From the NCBI GenBank assembly GCA_038534195.1, contig JBCAXE010000013.1, forward strand, positions 1-64,000: a stretch of DNA of 64,000 nucleotides, given 5' to 3'. Both the position numbers and the translations under genes were made by a program. The notes under the pieces were generated by a model. That model did not search any database, had not been told where the DNA came from, and saw nothing but the letters and a program-made list of their open reading frames with translations. Of this stretch, positions 32,749 to 41,988 are shown in pieces. This DNA comes from JAJFFW01 sp038534195. Its GTDB lineage: Bacteria; Pseudomonadota; Alphaproteobacteria; Caulobacterales; Parvularculaceae. The first letter of the stretch is position 1. Every line of letters begins with the position of its first letter.

Positions 32749-35700
32749 TTATGCGCACAAGCGCGCGAAAGCGTGATCGAGTAATGTGTCGGGCAGGGGC
32801 ATTAGTGTTGCTTCAAAGGTCCATAGAAGCGCTGAGTCTATTCGCCTGCCGGGGTAAATCTCCCGCAGGAGCGCTCGATAGGCCGCCATTTGCGCCAGAT
32901 AACTGGCTGCAACGTCTTCCGCCTTGGCGGGCGGTGGGCGATTGGTCTTGTAATCGATGACGAGGACCCGTGTGTCTGTCACAAGGAGGCGGTCAATCTG
33001 GCCAGAGATGATCTGATCGCCGCGTAATCCCGCAGGCGCGCCGGCAATAGAGACTTCGGCTCGGCCTTCGGGCGCAAACACGTCGGCAAATGTGGGTTCG
33101 CTCAGAACGGCCATCGCTTCTTTGCGCCAACGCTCCTGTTCTGCTGCGTCAATATCGGGGGCCAGCTTTTGAAGAAGGCGCGCGGCGGCCTCATTGCGCG
33201 CCTCGTGCGGCAGGTCAGGTAATAGTTCAAGCAGCCGATGGAGAACGCGCCCCCGGAAATAGGGATCGCCCCCGGCGAGCGGCGCATAAACGGCCGGTTC
33301 CGCCGACGCCTCGGCGTCATCGGCGAGTTTTGAGGGCGACAAACGCAAAATCGGCTGTTCGGCGGGCGCGCGCGCGCCGAACCAGTCGGGTGCTTCCGGC
33401 GGCGCGAACGGCGCATCCGACTGCTTTTTCTTGACCTTCTTTGTTTGCGGACACTCAACTGACAAGACGTCGCCGGCCCAACCGGAATGAGCTTCGGATT
33501 GAACATCGTCTAGTCGCCCAAAAGCGTCCTCTGCCAGCGCGTACCAGCTTTTTTCCGCAGTCGGTTTCTTCTGTCGATTCTTGCTGTTTTTGTCTTCGAC
33601 GCCGCAAATGTAGAGCCGGTCGCGTGCACGGGTCGCCGCCACATAGAGAAGCCGTCTGTACTCTTCGTATTTTTCGCGTTTCGCCTCGTCATAGAGCGCT
33701 TGAACGGCGGCGCTGGCGTCGTGTTTGACGCGGCACAGAACAGGAATGTCGGCGGCGAGCTTTTCTGAAGGCGCAGGCAAGACCGAACCGGTTTTGGTGT
33801 TCGGCGGCTTGTGAGCGTCGAGCAGAAAAACGATATCGCCTTCAAGCCCTTTGGCGCCGTGGACGGTCATTACCCTCACGGCGTCGCTCGCTTGTTCGAG
33901 CTCGCGCTTGATCTCTCCGGCGTTTTTCTCCGCCCACGAAATAAAGCCTTGGAGACTGCGCGGGTGACCCGCTTCATAGTCCAGCGCCTGGCGCAGGAAC
34001 TCGTCGATCGGCTCGCGGCTTGCGTCGCTGAGGCGGCCGTAGAGACGTGTGCGGCCTGACGGCGCGCCGCTTTCCAGAATATGGCTGAAGAAGGCGTAGG
34101 CGCCTTCCTTTTGGGCTGTGCGCCTGGCTGCGCTGATCTCATCGACGGCCTGTGTCCATGCGCGGCGCTCACGAGCGCGCTTTTGCAATGTGCGCCACAG
34201 GCTGTGTTTGCGGTCATAGGCGAGATCAAAGAGGTCGGCGTCATCAAGTCCGAAAAAAGGGCTCTTTAAAATTTCGGCGAGCGACAGATCGTCTTCGTCG
34301 AGTAAGACGCAACGCGCATAGGCGAGGAGGTCCTCCACCGCCGGGTCTTCAAGCAGCTTCAGCCGATCGGCGCCGGCGACGGGCACGCCGCTGCGCGCAA
34401 GCGCATTAATCATCTGATGGAAGAGCGGACCCCGGCTTTGAACAAGTATGATGATGTCGCCCGCCTCAACCGCACGGGCGCGCGATTGAAGCGTCTCGGC
34501 GCCGATCCATGCCTTGATCTCAGCTGCGATATGTCCGCACAGGACTGTCGTCGGACTATCTTCGCTAACAGCATCAACCGGCGCGTCCCAGGCTTTTGTT
34601 TCTTTCTTGTCAGGCTTCGGGGTCAGCGGCCACAGCTCAACGCGCCCTGCCTCGCCTGCACGATTGACGCCGTGGCGCAACGTTTCGTCTGCGACGCCTT
34701 CCAGCGCTTGCTTGTCGGCGAAGAGCGCATCCACAAATGCTAACACCGGCGCTGTCGTGCGAAACGATAGCGTGAGGGGCACATTTTCAAAGGCGTGGTC
34801 GGCGGCGGCGATGCGCTTGCCGAGGTCGGCCTGTTTGGCGTTGAATAATCCCGCGTCTGCGCCCTGAAAGGAATAGATCGATTGTTTCTTGTCGCCGACG
34901 GCGAAGAAGGTGCGCCCGTCCGAGCGCGCTCCGGCGCCGGCGAAGAACTCCGTAAGCGGCCCTTCCACAATGTCCCATTGGCCGGGGCTCGTGTCCTGCG
35001 CTTCGTCGAGGAGAATATGGTCGAGCCCAGCGTCAAGCTTGTACATGACCCAGGCGTTACGTTCCCTGTCGGCGAGCAAAGCGTTGGTAGCGATGATCAA
35101 ATCGTCATAGTCAAGGCCAGCGCGCTGTTCCTTGAGATTTGCGTAGTGCGATAAGGCGGCGTCAATAAGCGTGAGGAAATTCGCCGTATCGCGATAGATT
35201 GCGACCGACTTCAGCGTATTGATCTGTTCGTGGAAACGCACCTGCGCATCTGTTAGCGCGTCATTGAGTGTCGGATCGATTTTCTTAACCGGTGCGTCGC
35301 AGAGTTTGTCGCGCGGCGTATCACTTTCTGTAAGAAAGTAAGTGCGAACGGCGGCGACGGCGTCTGCAGGTGTTGCTGCATTGGCGTATGCCGTTAGTTG
35401 GTTTTCGGCGTACTTCTTCGCCGTCGGCCCGCCGTGTGCCAGCGCCTCGCGGGCGCGCGCCATCAGACCGCGGTCAAGGCTTGCGGCGATTTGCTTGATC
35501 ACGGCCTCCTCCGTGTCCGCCGGGTTAACGCCAAGAAGGCGCGCGACTTCTTCGCACGCCGTTTCCAGCGCGCCGGGTCGGGCAAATAGAGCGTGCAGGT
35601 TCTGGCGTGCAAGCAACGGCGTCTTCAACGCGTCACGCAATGCGTCCGGCGCAAATCTCTCGGTCAAGCGCGCCAGCGCAACATGGACGGCGCCGCTCTC

Positions 35701-36225
35701 ACCCTCATTGCCGAGCCCGTCAATCGCCTGGCCCGCCATCGCCGCCGCCGCGTCGTCTTCCAGAACCGTAAACCCCGGCGTGACGCCTGCTTCCAGAGGA
35801 AACCGTTTCAGAACGCTTTCGCAGAAGGAATGGATCGTCTGAATCTTTAGCCCGCCAGGCGTTTCGATCGCCCGCGCAAACAGGCGCCGCGCCTCCGCGA
35901 GTTTTTCCAGCGTCCGGTTCTTCCGGCCGCCTTCGAGTGCGTCCAGCGCTTCGTTGAGGTCCTTGTCGTCGGCCAGCGACCATTCGCCGAGCAACTTATA
36001 GAGACGCCCGGCCATTTCTGCGGCGGCCGCTTTGGTGAAGGTAATGCAGAGAACTTTCGCCGGATCGACCTCGTCCAGAAGAAGGCGCGCCACCCGGTCC
36101 GTCAGTACACGCGTCTTTCCGGCCCCTGCGTTCGCGGAAACAAATGCAGAGCGCGCCGGCGCCGCCGCACGCCGCTGATTCTCGACCGTTTCCTCAAACG
36201 GGGTCACTGGGTCCATCCTCTTCAT
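32749..36225 (-). CDS. addA: Double-strand-break repair helicase/nuclease AddA
   Basis: Helicase-nuclease subunit of AddAB, the RecBCD-equivalent that resects double-strand breaks. The UvrD-like N-terminus has Walker A SANAGAGKT at about 29-37 and the LLDEAQDTSPGQWDIV Walker B further on; the RecB-type nuclease domain is at the C-terminus with the motif VIDYKTNR near residue 1090. The protein is about 1158 residues. The frame opens at 36345, but the family begins near MDPVTPFEETVENQ; ATGs at 36225 and 36216 are both possible, each overlapping the addB end. It follows addB in the operon. Confidence 0.93.
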   Translation of the reverse strand: MKRMDPVTPFEETVENQRRAAAPARSAFVSANAGAGKTRVLTDRVARLLLDEVDPAKVLCITFTKAAAAEMAGRLYKLLGEWSLADDKDLNEALDALEGGRKNRTLEKLAEARRLFARAIETPGGLKIQTIHSFCESVLKRFPLEAGVTPGFTVLEDDAAAAMAGQAIDGLGNEGESGAVHVALARLTERFAPDALRDALKTPLLARQNLHALFARPGALETACEEVARLLGVNPADTEEAVIKQIAASLDRGLMARAREALAHGGPTAKKYAENQLTAYANAATPADAVAAVRTYFLTESDTPRDKLCDAPVKKIDPTLNDALTDAQVRFHEQINTLKSVAIYRDTANFLTLIDAALSHYANLKEQRAGLDYDDLIIATNALLADRERNAWVMYKLDAGLDHILLDEAQDTSPGQWDIVEGPLTEFFAGAGARSDGRTFFAVGDKKQSIYSFQGADAGLFNAKQADLGKRIAAADHAFENVPLTLSFRTTAPVLAFVDALFADKQALEGVADETLRHGVNRAGEAGRVELWPLTPKPDKKETKAWDAPVDAVSEDSPTTVLCGHIAAEIKAWIGAETLQSRARAVEAGDIIILVQSRGPLFHQMINALARSGVPVAGADRLKLLEDPAVEDLLAYARCVLLDEDDLSLAEILKSPFFGLDDADLFDLAYDRKHSLWRTLQKRARERRAWTQAVDEISAARRTAQKEGAYAFFSHILESGAPSGRTRLYGRLSDASREPIDEFLRQALDYEAGHPRSLQGFISWAEKNAGEIKRELEQASDAVRVMTVHGAKGLEGDIVFLLDAHKPPNTKTGSVLPAPSEKLAADIPVLCRVKHDASAAVQALYDEAKREKYEEYRRLLYVAATRARDRLYICGVEDKNSKNRQKKPTAEKSWYALAEDAFGRLDDVQSEAHSGWAGDVLSVECPQTKKVKKKQSDAPFAPPEAPDWFGARAPAEQPILRLSPSKLADDAEASAEPAVYAPLAGGDPYFRGRVLHRLLELLPDLPHEARNEAAARLLQKLAPDIDAAEQERWRKEAMAVLSEPTFADVFAPEGRAEVSIAGAPAGLRGDQIISGQIDRLLVTDTRVLVIDYKTNRPPPAKAEDVAASYLAQMAAYRALLREIYPGRRIDSALLWTFEATLMPLPDTLLDHAFARLCA

Positions 36226-39202
36226 TGCGCCATTCGCGGCGGCGCGCGAGTTGGTCATAGTCGCCATATACGTCCACAAACTCCGCGCGCGGCTGCGATA
36301 GATACGCCGTATCTGGATCAGCATAATGGGCAATGATTTTTTCAAACCCGTCGCGCGCGTCGTTCACCGCTTTTTCAGCCTCTGCGTCTTCGGCGGAAAG
36401 CGTGTTTTCCTTGTCTTTGTCTTTGCGGAGGAGAAAGCGAAGATACTGGAAACTTTTGACGCCGCGCGCATTGATCCCGTCGAAGCCGCCTTCGCGCGCG
36501 ATCAGCGCCGTTAAGGGGAGTTGCGGGCTGAAGTCGCTTTTGATCTGTTTCAGAGACGGTATGGATTTGGACTTGTAATCGTAGATATCAACAAAGCCGT
36601 CGGGTTGCAGGTCGATGCGGTCGGCGCGCGCTTTAAGCGTGAATGGCGCGCCGGCGATTTCATGAGTCCAGGCGCCTTCGGTTTCCACAAAAACAGTGGG
36701 CCCAGCCTCTAAACTGGACGCATGAAACGCCTCGAACCAGCGTAAAGTGTCCGTCACATGAGCGCGCCAGAAAGCGTCTTCTTTTCGCGTATACCCAAAT
36801 TGTGGCGCCGTCTCATCAAACAGCGTTGTGAGTATCGACTCTGCGTTGTCGGGCGAAAAACTGGGATACTGTTTGGCGAACTCCTCAAAGACTTTGTGAA
36901 AAAGACTGCCGAGGTGTCGCGCGTCGAAGTCCTCGCCCAGAGCGTCGAGCTTGCGCAATTTCAAGATTTGGTTGGCGTAAACCCCGTAGGGGTCGCGCAA
37001 TAGAGCGCCGATGCGCGTGACGAAAAGCGATTTGGGACGGGCCTCGACAGGCGGAGCGAAGTTTGGCGCCGCCGCTGGACGGACGTCCGCCGGTTTGTTT
37101 AGAAGAAAAGCAAGGTGCGCATATTTTGCGGTTTGATCCGTGTGCTTGATTGCGTCTCCGCCTGTGAGGATATTGCGTAAACGGAGCAACCACCGCGAGG
37201 GCTTGGTTGGCTTACCTCCGGCGCGCGCCGCGCGTGTTAGGGCGACACGTCGACTAGAGGCCAGTTGCGCGAAGTCGTGGGCGGCCAGTCCAATCCGTCG
37301 TTCCGGCGAAGGCAGGCCGATATCCTTGCGCATGGGGCGCGACAGGAACGGATCAACCGCCGCTTCGCTCGGCCAGACGCCTTCATTAAGGCCGCCGAGA
37401 ATTACGAGGTCAGCGGACTGCAGACGTGCTTCCAGCGGTCCCAAAATCGACAGGCGCGGATGCGCCGGCGTTCGGCGGCGCACCGTAGCGGCCGATATGA
37501 GTTGGGCGAAAATCTCTGGATACTGCGCGCCTGGCGCAGCGACGGCGTTCACCGCCGGCTTTAGATCCGCCATAAGAGCGGCGCCGGTCTCGCCGTCTTC
37601 GCCCGCCCAGAGCGCCGCCGTTCCCGGCTCGTTGGGCCGCGCGGCGAGCGCTTCCGCGCAAGCAATATGGGCGCTGAATACATCCTGAAAAGTTGCATTT
37701 GACGTCGATGGCTGAAACCGCTCGGCCCGTTCAAGCGCATCGCAGATCGGCGCTAAAGCCTCGGCGCGCCCAGACTGCGCCGCGCGCTCTCTGACGCCCG
37801 CAGCCCCAGGTTTGCCTGGCGCGAGCCCGCGCAGCGCTCGATCGAGCTGGTTCACACGCTGCGCTTTTTCGGTGTCGTCGAGACTGAAGCGGCAGAGCGG
37901 GTGGCGCGCCATCGCCATCAACTTGACCGGATCGGCTCGGTCATGAAGCCACTCGGCCACTAACCGAAGATAGAGCCCACACGGACTATTATGAAAGGGG
38001 ATGCCAGCGGAATCGTCTATCATCACGTCCCAACGCCGCATCTTTGCCGCTACCCGCCGCGACAAGTCCCTGTCCGGGGTGACGAGCATGGCCGTGGCGT
38101 CGGGCGCCTCCAGCGTCTCACGCATCATCAGCGCAATCGCCGTCGCTTCTTCCTCTTCGTCAGCCGCGTCAATAAGTGTGAGGTTTTTGGTCGCCGATTT
38201 TAGGTGCGGGTCGTCGCGCGCGGCTTCTTGGACCAAGGCGCGCCAGTCGTCTGTGGCGTTGGCGGGACGTAACGCTATGGAAATCAAACTTCGACGGGGA
38301 TTATGCGCCTCGCCAACAGGCCATGACCGCACTTTTGGTGCGGCGTAGGCAATCTCTTCCAGCAGCGCTTTCAACCCCGCCTGCGGATGCGGGTCGTCAA
38401 TCTCGGCCCAGCCCTTTTCCGCCGCGAGATCAGTGTCGAGACCCGGCAAAACAATCGCGCCCTTTTCAAAGGACGCGACCGTTTTCATGAGCTGCGCCAC
38501 AGATGGCGCAGACCCCGTGGTGCCGGCGATAATGACAGGATAATTCGGCGGTTCGGCGGACCACTGAGCGCGTTTCGCGTTGATCAAGCGTACGCGCCGG
38601 TCCGCCGGATCTAGCTTTCCGATCGCCGCCAGATGCGCCGGCCAGGCCTTGGTGACGATATCAAGAAACGTGAGCGACTCATTCCAGTGCGCAGCGAACC
38701 GCTCCGGAACCACATCCCGAAGTTTATCGAAGGGAATTTCCTCCGTATAAAAAGAATCGAGGAGCTTCGCCAATTCTCCCGCGGCGCAGAGAGCTGCCGG
38801 CCAGTTTTCCTGGCCGGCGAAGGCCCGGTCCTTTGCGGCGACGAGTTGCGCAAGGGTGAGCTTTCGCTCCATGGCGCTGACGGCCGGCGGCAAGGAAATT
38901 TCCGCTTCAGTATCGCCTCTGAAGAGTCCAGCGTCGTCGTCGATATCGCCGAGCGCTTCGATGCGCGGCAACAAGACGGCGCGAACGCCCCGTTCCATTG
39001 CGGATTTCTGAAAGGCTTCGCCCAGCGCCCGGACGGCGCGGCGGGTGGGCGCGAATATACGCATATCGGCAAGCGCGACGGGATCGCCGCCCGTAGCGTC
39101 GGCGAGTCCAGCCGCAAGGTCGGTTAGAAAAGGACGCCCGGCTGCGATCGAAAAAATGCGCGGCGTCGCGGCATTCAGGAACGAGCGTGCGGGTTCCGCC
39201 AT
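36194..39202 (-). CDS. addB: Double-strand-break repair protein AddB
   Basis: Partner subunit of AddAB, 1002 residues, with an inactivated-helicase-like N-terminal part and a C-terminal RecB-type nuclease domain (motif DIYDYKSKS near residue 890). The segment RIFAPTRRAVRALGEAF near residue 50 is typical of alphaproteobacterial AddB. The ATG at 39202 overlaps the murU stop by one base (TGATG); the ORF can be read from a TTG at 39208, but the coupled ATG is preferred. It overlaps addA by about 30 bases downstream. Confidence 0.93.
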   Translation of the reverse strand: MAEPARSFLNAATPRIFSIAAGRPFLTDLAAGLADATGGDPVALADMRIFAPTRRAVRALGEAFQKSAMERGVRAVLLPRIEALGDIDDDAGLFRGDTEAEISLPPAVSAMERKLTLAQLVAAKDRAFAGQENWPAALCAAGELAKLLDSFYTEEIPFDKLRDVVPERFAAHWNESLTFLDIVTKAWPAHLAAIGKLDPADRRVRLINAKRAQWSAEPPNYPVIIAGTTGSAPSVAQLMKTVASFEKGAIVLPGLDTDLAAEKGWAEIDDPHPQAGLKALLEEIAYAAPKVRSWPVGEAHNPRRSLISIALRPANATDDWRALVQEAARDDPHLKSATKNLTLIDAADEEEEATAIALMMRETLEAPDATAMLVTPDRDLSRRVAAKMRRWDVMIDDSAGIPFHNSPCGLYLRLVAEWLHDRADPVKLMAMARHPLCRFSLDDTEKAQRVNQLDRALRGLAPGKPGAAGVRERAAQSGRAEALAPICDALERAERFQPSTSNATFQDVFSAHIACAEALAARPNEPGTAALWAGEDGETGAALMADLKPAVNAVAAPGAQYPEIFAQLISAATVRRRTPAHPRLSILGPLEARLQSADLVILGGLNEGVWPSEAAVDPFLSRPMRKDIGLPSPERRIGLAAHDFAQLASSRRVALTRAARAGGKPTKPSRWLLRLRNILTGGDAIKHTDQTAKYAHLAFLLNKPADVRPAAAPNFAPPVEARPKSLFVTRIGALLRDPYGVYANQILKLRKLDALGEDFDARHLGSLFHKVFEEFAKQYPSFSPDNAESILTTLFDETAPQFGYTRKEDAFWRAHVTDTLRWFEAFHASSLEAGPTVFVETEGAWTHEIAGAPFTLKARADRIDLQPDGFVDIYDYKSKSIPSLKQIKSDFSPQLPLTALIAREGGFDGINARGVKSFQYLRFLLRKDKDKENTLSAEDAEAEKAVNDARDGFEKIIAHYADPDTAYLSQPRAEFVDVYGDYDQLARRREWRNEEDGPSDPV

Positions 39203-39945
39203 CAGCAATCCGCGTCGCGCCGCAGCCGCGCCTCGGCGGCGGCGAGCCCGTCCGGATCACCCACATGCATCCAGAAACCTTCATGGACGCAACCGAAGAG
39301 CCGCCCTTCCTCAAGCGCGCTGTCCCATAGACGCTTGGTGGAAAATGGCCCCTCCGGTGCGTCGTCAAGAAGCGCAGGCTTGATGATCTGCAGGCCTGTG
39401 AACACGAACGGCGCATGCGCGTCGCGTCGGAAGTCAATCCGTCCGTCGCCGGTCAGGGTGAAGTCGCCGGCGCCGATGTAACCGCTTGTCTCGGCGATCG
39501 GTGAGAGAAGCAATAGCGCGTCCATTACTTCCGGGTTCCAGTGCGCATGCAGATTGGCGCAAGCGTCCGTATCCGGCGCATCGAGCAGAATAGCGTCGGT
39601 GTTTGTGCAAAAAATTGCGTCGCCGTGAAAATGACCGCGCGCTTTTTTCAAACCGCCACCGGTTTCCATCAGTTGGCTTCGTTCGTCGGAGATAATAATT
39701 TCCGGGCGCTGTCTTCGTAACACATGATCTTCGACCATTTTAGCGAGATAGTGGACATTGACGACGGCGCTGGCCAGCCCTGCCTCAGCGAAGCGGTCAA
39801 GCGCATAATCTATGAGCGGCTTTCCCGCGACCGGGATCAGCGGTTTCGGGCGGTCGTCCGTAAGTGGACGCATGCGCGTGCCGAGACCGGCGGCGAGCAC
39901 CATGGCGGTTGTGATTTTTGGGGCGGTTGAGCTCTTGGTTGTCAC
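39202..39945 (-). CDS. murU: N-acetylmuramate-1-phosphate uridylyltransferase
   Basis: Nucleotidyltransferase of the anhydro-muropeptide recycling route that bypasses MurA/B (fosfomycin-related) by making UDP-MurNAc from MurNAc-1-P. The 247 residues start with the NTP-transferase signature LAAGLGTRMRPLTDDRPKPLI and contain LMETGGGLKKA and FWMHVGDPDGL. The gene is coupled by a four-base overlap to amgK before it and by one base to addB after it, which supports the MurU function through its partner AmgK. Confidence 0.9.
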   Translation of the reverse strand: MTTKSSTAPKITTAMVLAAGLGTRMRPLTDDRPKPLIPVAGKPLIDYALDRFAEAGLASAVVNVHYLAKMVEDHVLRRQRPEIIISDERSQLMETGGGLKKARGHFHGDAIFCTNTDAILLDAPDTDACANLHAHWNPEVMDALLLLSPIAETSGYIGAGDFTLTGDGRIDFRRDAHAPFVFTGLQIIKPALLDDAPEGPFSTKRLWDSALEEGRLFGCVHEGFWMHVGDPDGLAAAEARLRRDADC

Positions 39946-41033
39946 GGCGCGAGTTCCGGCAATGTATCTGTGAAAAAGCGGCGCAATTCGGCGAGCGCCG
40001 GCGTGCGTAAATTTTGCCTGAAGTGCGCCTCAACGCGCGGGAGAAATTGTAGGTAGCGCAGCTTTTGATCGCGATTGATGAGGCGTGCAAAGATACCGAG
40101 AATCTTTGCGTTTCGCTGCGCGCCGAGTATCGCGTAGTCACGGCGCAACCGCTCTTCGTCAAAGTCCGGGAACTGGACCGCCTCCTGACAATAATAATCG
40201 AGAACTGATAGCGCCAAAGTTGGGTCAACGTCGCGGCGCGCGTCTTCCAGTAGAGACACAAGATCATAGGCCGCATGTCCGAAAAGCCCGTCCTGAAAGT
40301 CGATGACGCCGACCCTCGACGCCGCTTCGCGGTTTGGCAGCCACAACAAATTCTCAGCGTGATAGTCGCGAAGGACCATCAGGTGCGGCGCGCTCACATC
40401 GGCGATAATGTCCGCCCAAATCTTATTGTAAATGTCGTATTGATCGGCGGAGAGCGCGCCGCCGGTCTTATGCGGCCAGTACCATTCCGCCAACAGATCG
40501 ACTTCCGCCTTCATGGCGACCGCATCATATACGAGCATTTGATAATCGGCGGTTGGCGGTGGGGTAAGTCCGGCGCCGCGCAGCGTAATCAACGCATCAA
40601 CAGCGGCGCGGTATAGTTCGGGCTCATCGGCGCCGGCGGCGATTGTGGTCGTGTAAAGATCATCGCCTAGATCTTCGATCAGCGCGAAACCGTTCGCCGC
40701 ATCGACCGCATATATTTCCGGCGCTGACAAACCTGCGGCGCGGAGCGTCTCGCCGATGCTCAAAAAGGCGAAGAGATTAGGCCCGGCGAGGCGCGCCATG
40801 GCGTTATAGCCTAGCGCGCAACGCTCGCTTGCGCTGGCTTCCGGCGGACAAGCGGCGGTTTCGGCGCCTGGCGGCGCGATCATTAATAGGGCGTTTCGGC
40901 CCTTGTCGATCATGCGCACATAGCTTCGGGTGGAGGCGTCGCCGGCGAGGGGACGGGCGGTCGCGCTGGCCCAACCGGCATCGGCCAAAAACGCCGCGCG
41001 GCGGGCCATTATTTCATCGGGCGTAGTCGTCAT
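39942..41033 (-). CDS. amgK: Sugar kinase AmgK (N-acetylmuramate/N-acetylglucosamine 1-kinase)
   Basis: Aminoglycoside-phosphotransferase-fold kinase that phosphorylates MurNAc at C1 for MurU. The 363 residues show the catalytic loop LRDYHAENLLWL near residue 198 and the metal-binding GVIDFQDGLFG. The frame is open to 41204, but the ATG at 41033 starts the family sequence MTTTPDEIMARR and overlaps the tsaE stop by four bases. The gene is coupled to murU downstream, giving the complete MurNAc-recycling pair. Confidence 0.9.
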   Translation of the reverse strand: MTTTPDEIMARRAAFLADAGWASATARPLAGDASTRSYVRMIDKGRNALLMIAPPGAETAACPPEASASERCALGYNAMARLAGPNLFAFLSIGETLRAAGLSAPEIYAVDAANGFALIEDLGDDLYTTTIAAGADEPELYRAAVDALITLRGAGLTPPPTADYQMLVYDAVAMKAEVDLLAEWYWPHKTGGALSADQYDIYNKIWADIIADVSAPHLMVLRDYHAENLLWLPNREAASRVGVIDFQDGLFGHAAYDLVSLLEDARRDVDPTLALSVLDYYCQEAVQFPDFDEERLRRDYAILGAQRNAKILGIFARLINRDQKLRYLQFLPRVEAHFRQNLRTPALAELRRFFTDTLPELAP

Positions 41034-41512
41034 GAATTGGTTTTGTTTTCCCGCAACTTTTCTTTCAGCGCAGCCACTCTTGTCGCCCAGTTTCCGCGTC
41101 CCGTCACGCTCGCCGCGCGACTTTGTCCTTTGAGCGAAATTCGGACCGCCAATAAATCGTGTGGCAGGTACGGCTCTATTTTCTCCGGCCATTCGATCAG
41201 GCAAACGCCATCCTCAAGCGCTTCTTCGAACCCGATATCCCAGACTTCTTCGGCTGATTTAAGGCGATAAAGGTCAAAATGGCGGATGGCCCATTTCGGC
41301 GTTTCATAGACCTGGACGAGGGGAAAGCTTGGGCTTGGCGCTTCATCCTCGCCTGTTAATGCAGCGATCAGCGCGCGCGCAAGGCTGGTCTTCCCGGCGC
41401 CCAGCGGGCCGGAAAGGCACACAAAATCCCCGTCAGTGAGACGGGCGGCGATGGCGGCCCCGAGCGCCTGCGTATCGGCTTCTTTGGGCAAATCGATAGC
41501 GAACTGTTCCAC
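41030..41512 (-). CDS. tsaE: tRNA threonylcarbamoyladenosine biosynthesis protein TsaE
   Basis: P-loop ATPase of the t6A tRNA modification complex (with TsaB and TsaD). Walker A is SGPLGAGKTSLAR, with SFPLVQVYE and HFDLYRLKSAEE and the ATP-site IEWPEKI segment also seen. From the GTG at 41512 it has 160 residues, the usual size; a longer reading from the GTG at 41575 adds a leader with no family resemblance. Neither has a clear ribosome binding site. It is the first gene of the tsaE-amgK-murU-addB-addA-trxA run and is divergent from the ferredoxin gene. Confidence 0.92.
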   Translation of the reverse strand: MEQFAIDLPKEADTQALGAAIAARLTDGDFVCLSGPLGAGKTSLARALIAALTGEDEAPSPSFPLVQVYETPKWAIRHFDLYRLKSAEEVWDIGFEEALEDGVCLIEWPEKIEPYLPHDLLAVRISLKGQSRAASVTGRGNWATRVAALKEKLRENKTNS

Positions 41513-41666
41513 GCGCCAACAGATAGGGCGACGCGCGCCGCTCGCCAAGGATTCGCTGCCGCCCGCGGTCCTCACGCGCCACTTGTCGCGGCGCGGCGAA
41601 AGGGCTTGCGTCGCCCCGCCGCCGCCTTACATATGCGCCTTCAAGACACGAGCGGAACACCTGTCC

Positions 41667-41987
41667 ATGCCGAAAATCACCTATATCGAACACAACGGAA
41701 CCGAACATGTCATCGACGCAGAAAATGGCGTTTCGGTGATGGAAACGGCGATCAAAAATATGGTTCCAGGCATTGATGCGGACTGTGGCGGCGCCTGCGC
41801 TTGCGCCACTTGCCATGTTTATGTCGATGAGGCGTGGGTTGAGAAAACCGGCAAACCGGAAGCGATGGAAGAATCAATGCTCGATTTTGCTTCTGAACCC
41901 AAAGCGAATTCGCGCCTGTCATGTCAATTGACAGTGAGCGACGCATTTGATGGCCTGATTGTCCGCCTGCCTGAATTTCAGGGTTAA
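41667..41987 (+). CDS. 2Fe-2S ferredoxin, adrenodoxin type
   Basis: Electron carrier of 106 residues with a vertebrate/mitochondrial-type (adrenodoxin) 2Fe-2S cluster. The ligand pattern C-x5-C-x2-C ... C is at residues 40, 46, 49 and 86, in ADCGGACACATCHVY and RLSCQL. An extra Cys44 lies inside the loop. Such ferredoxins serve cytochrome P450s or iron-sulfur/haem/ubiquinone pathways; the partner is not encoded here. The ATG at 41667 starts the known fold; the longer frame to 41436 is antisense to tsaE. One base separates its stop from the convergent DUF11 gene. Confidence 0.95.
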   Translation: MPKITYIEHNGTEHVIDAENGVSVMETAIKNMVPGIDADCGGACACATCHVYVDEAWVEKTGKPEAMEESMLDFASEPKANSRLSCQLTVSDAFDGLIVRLPEFQG

Positions 41988-41988
41988 A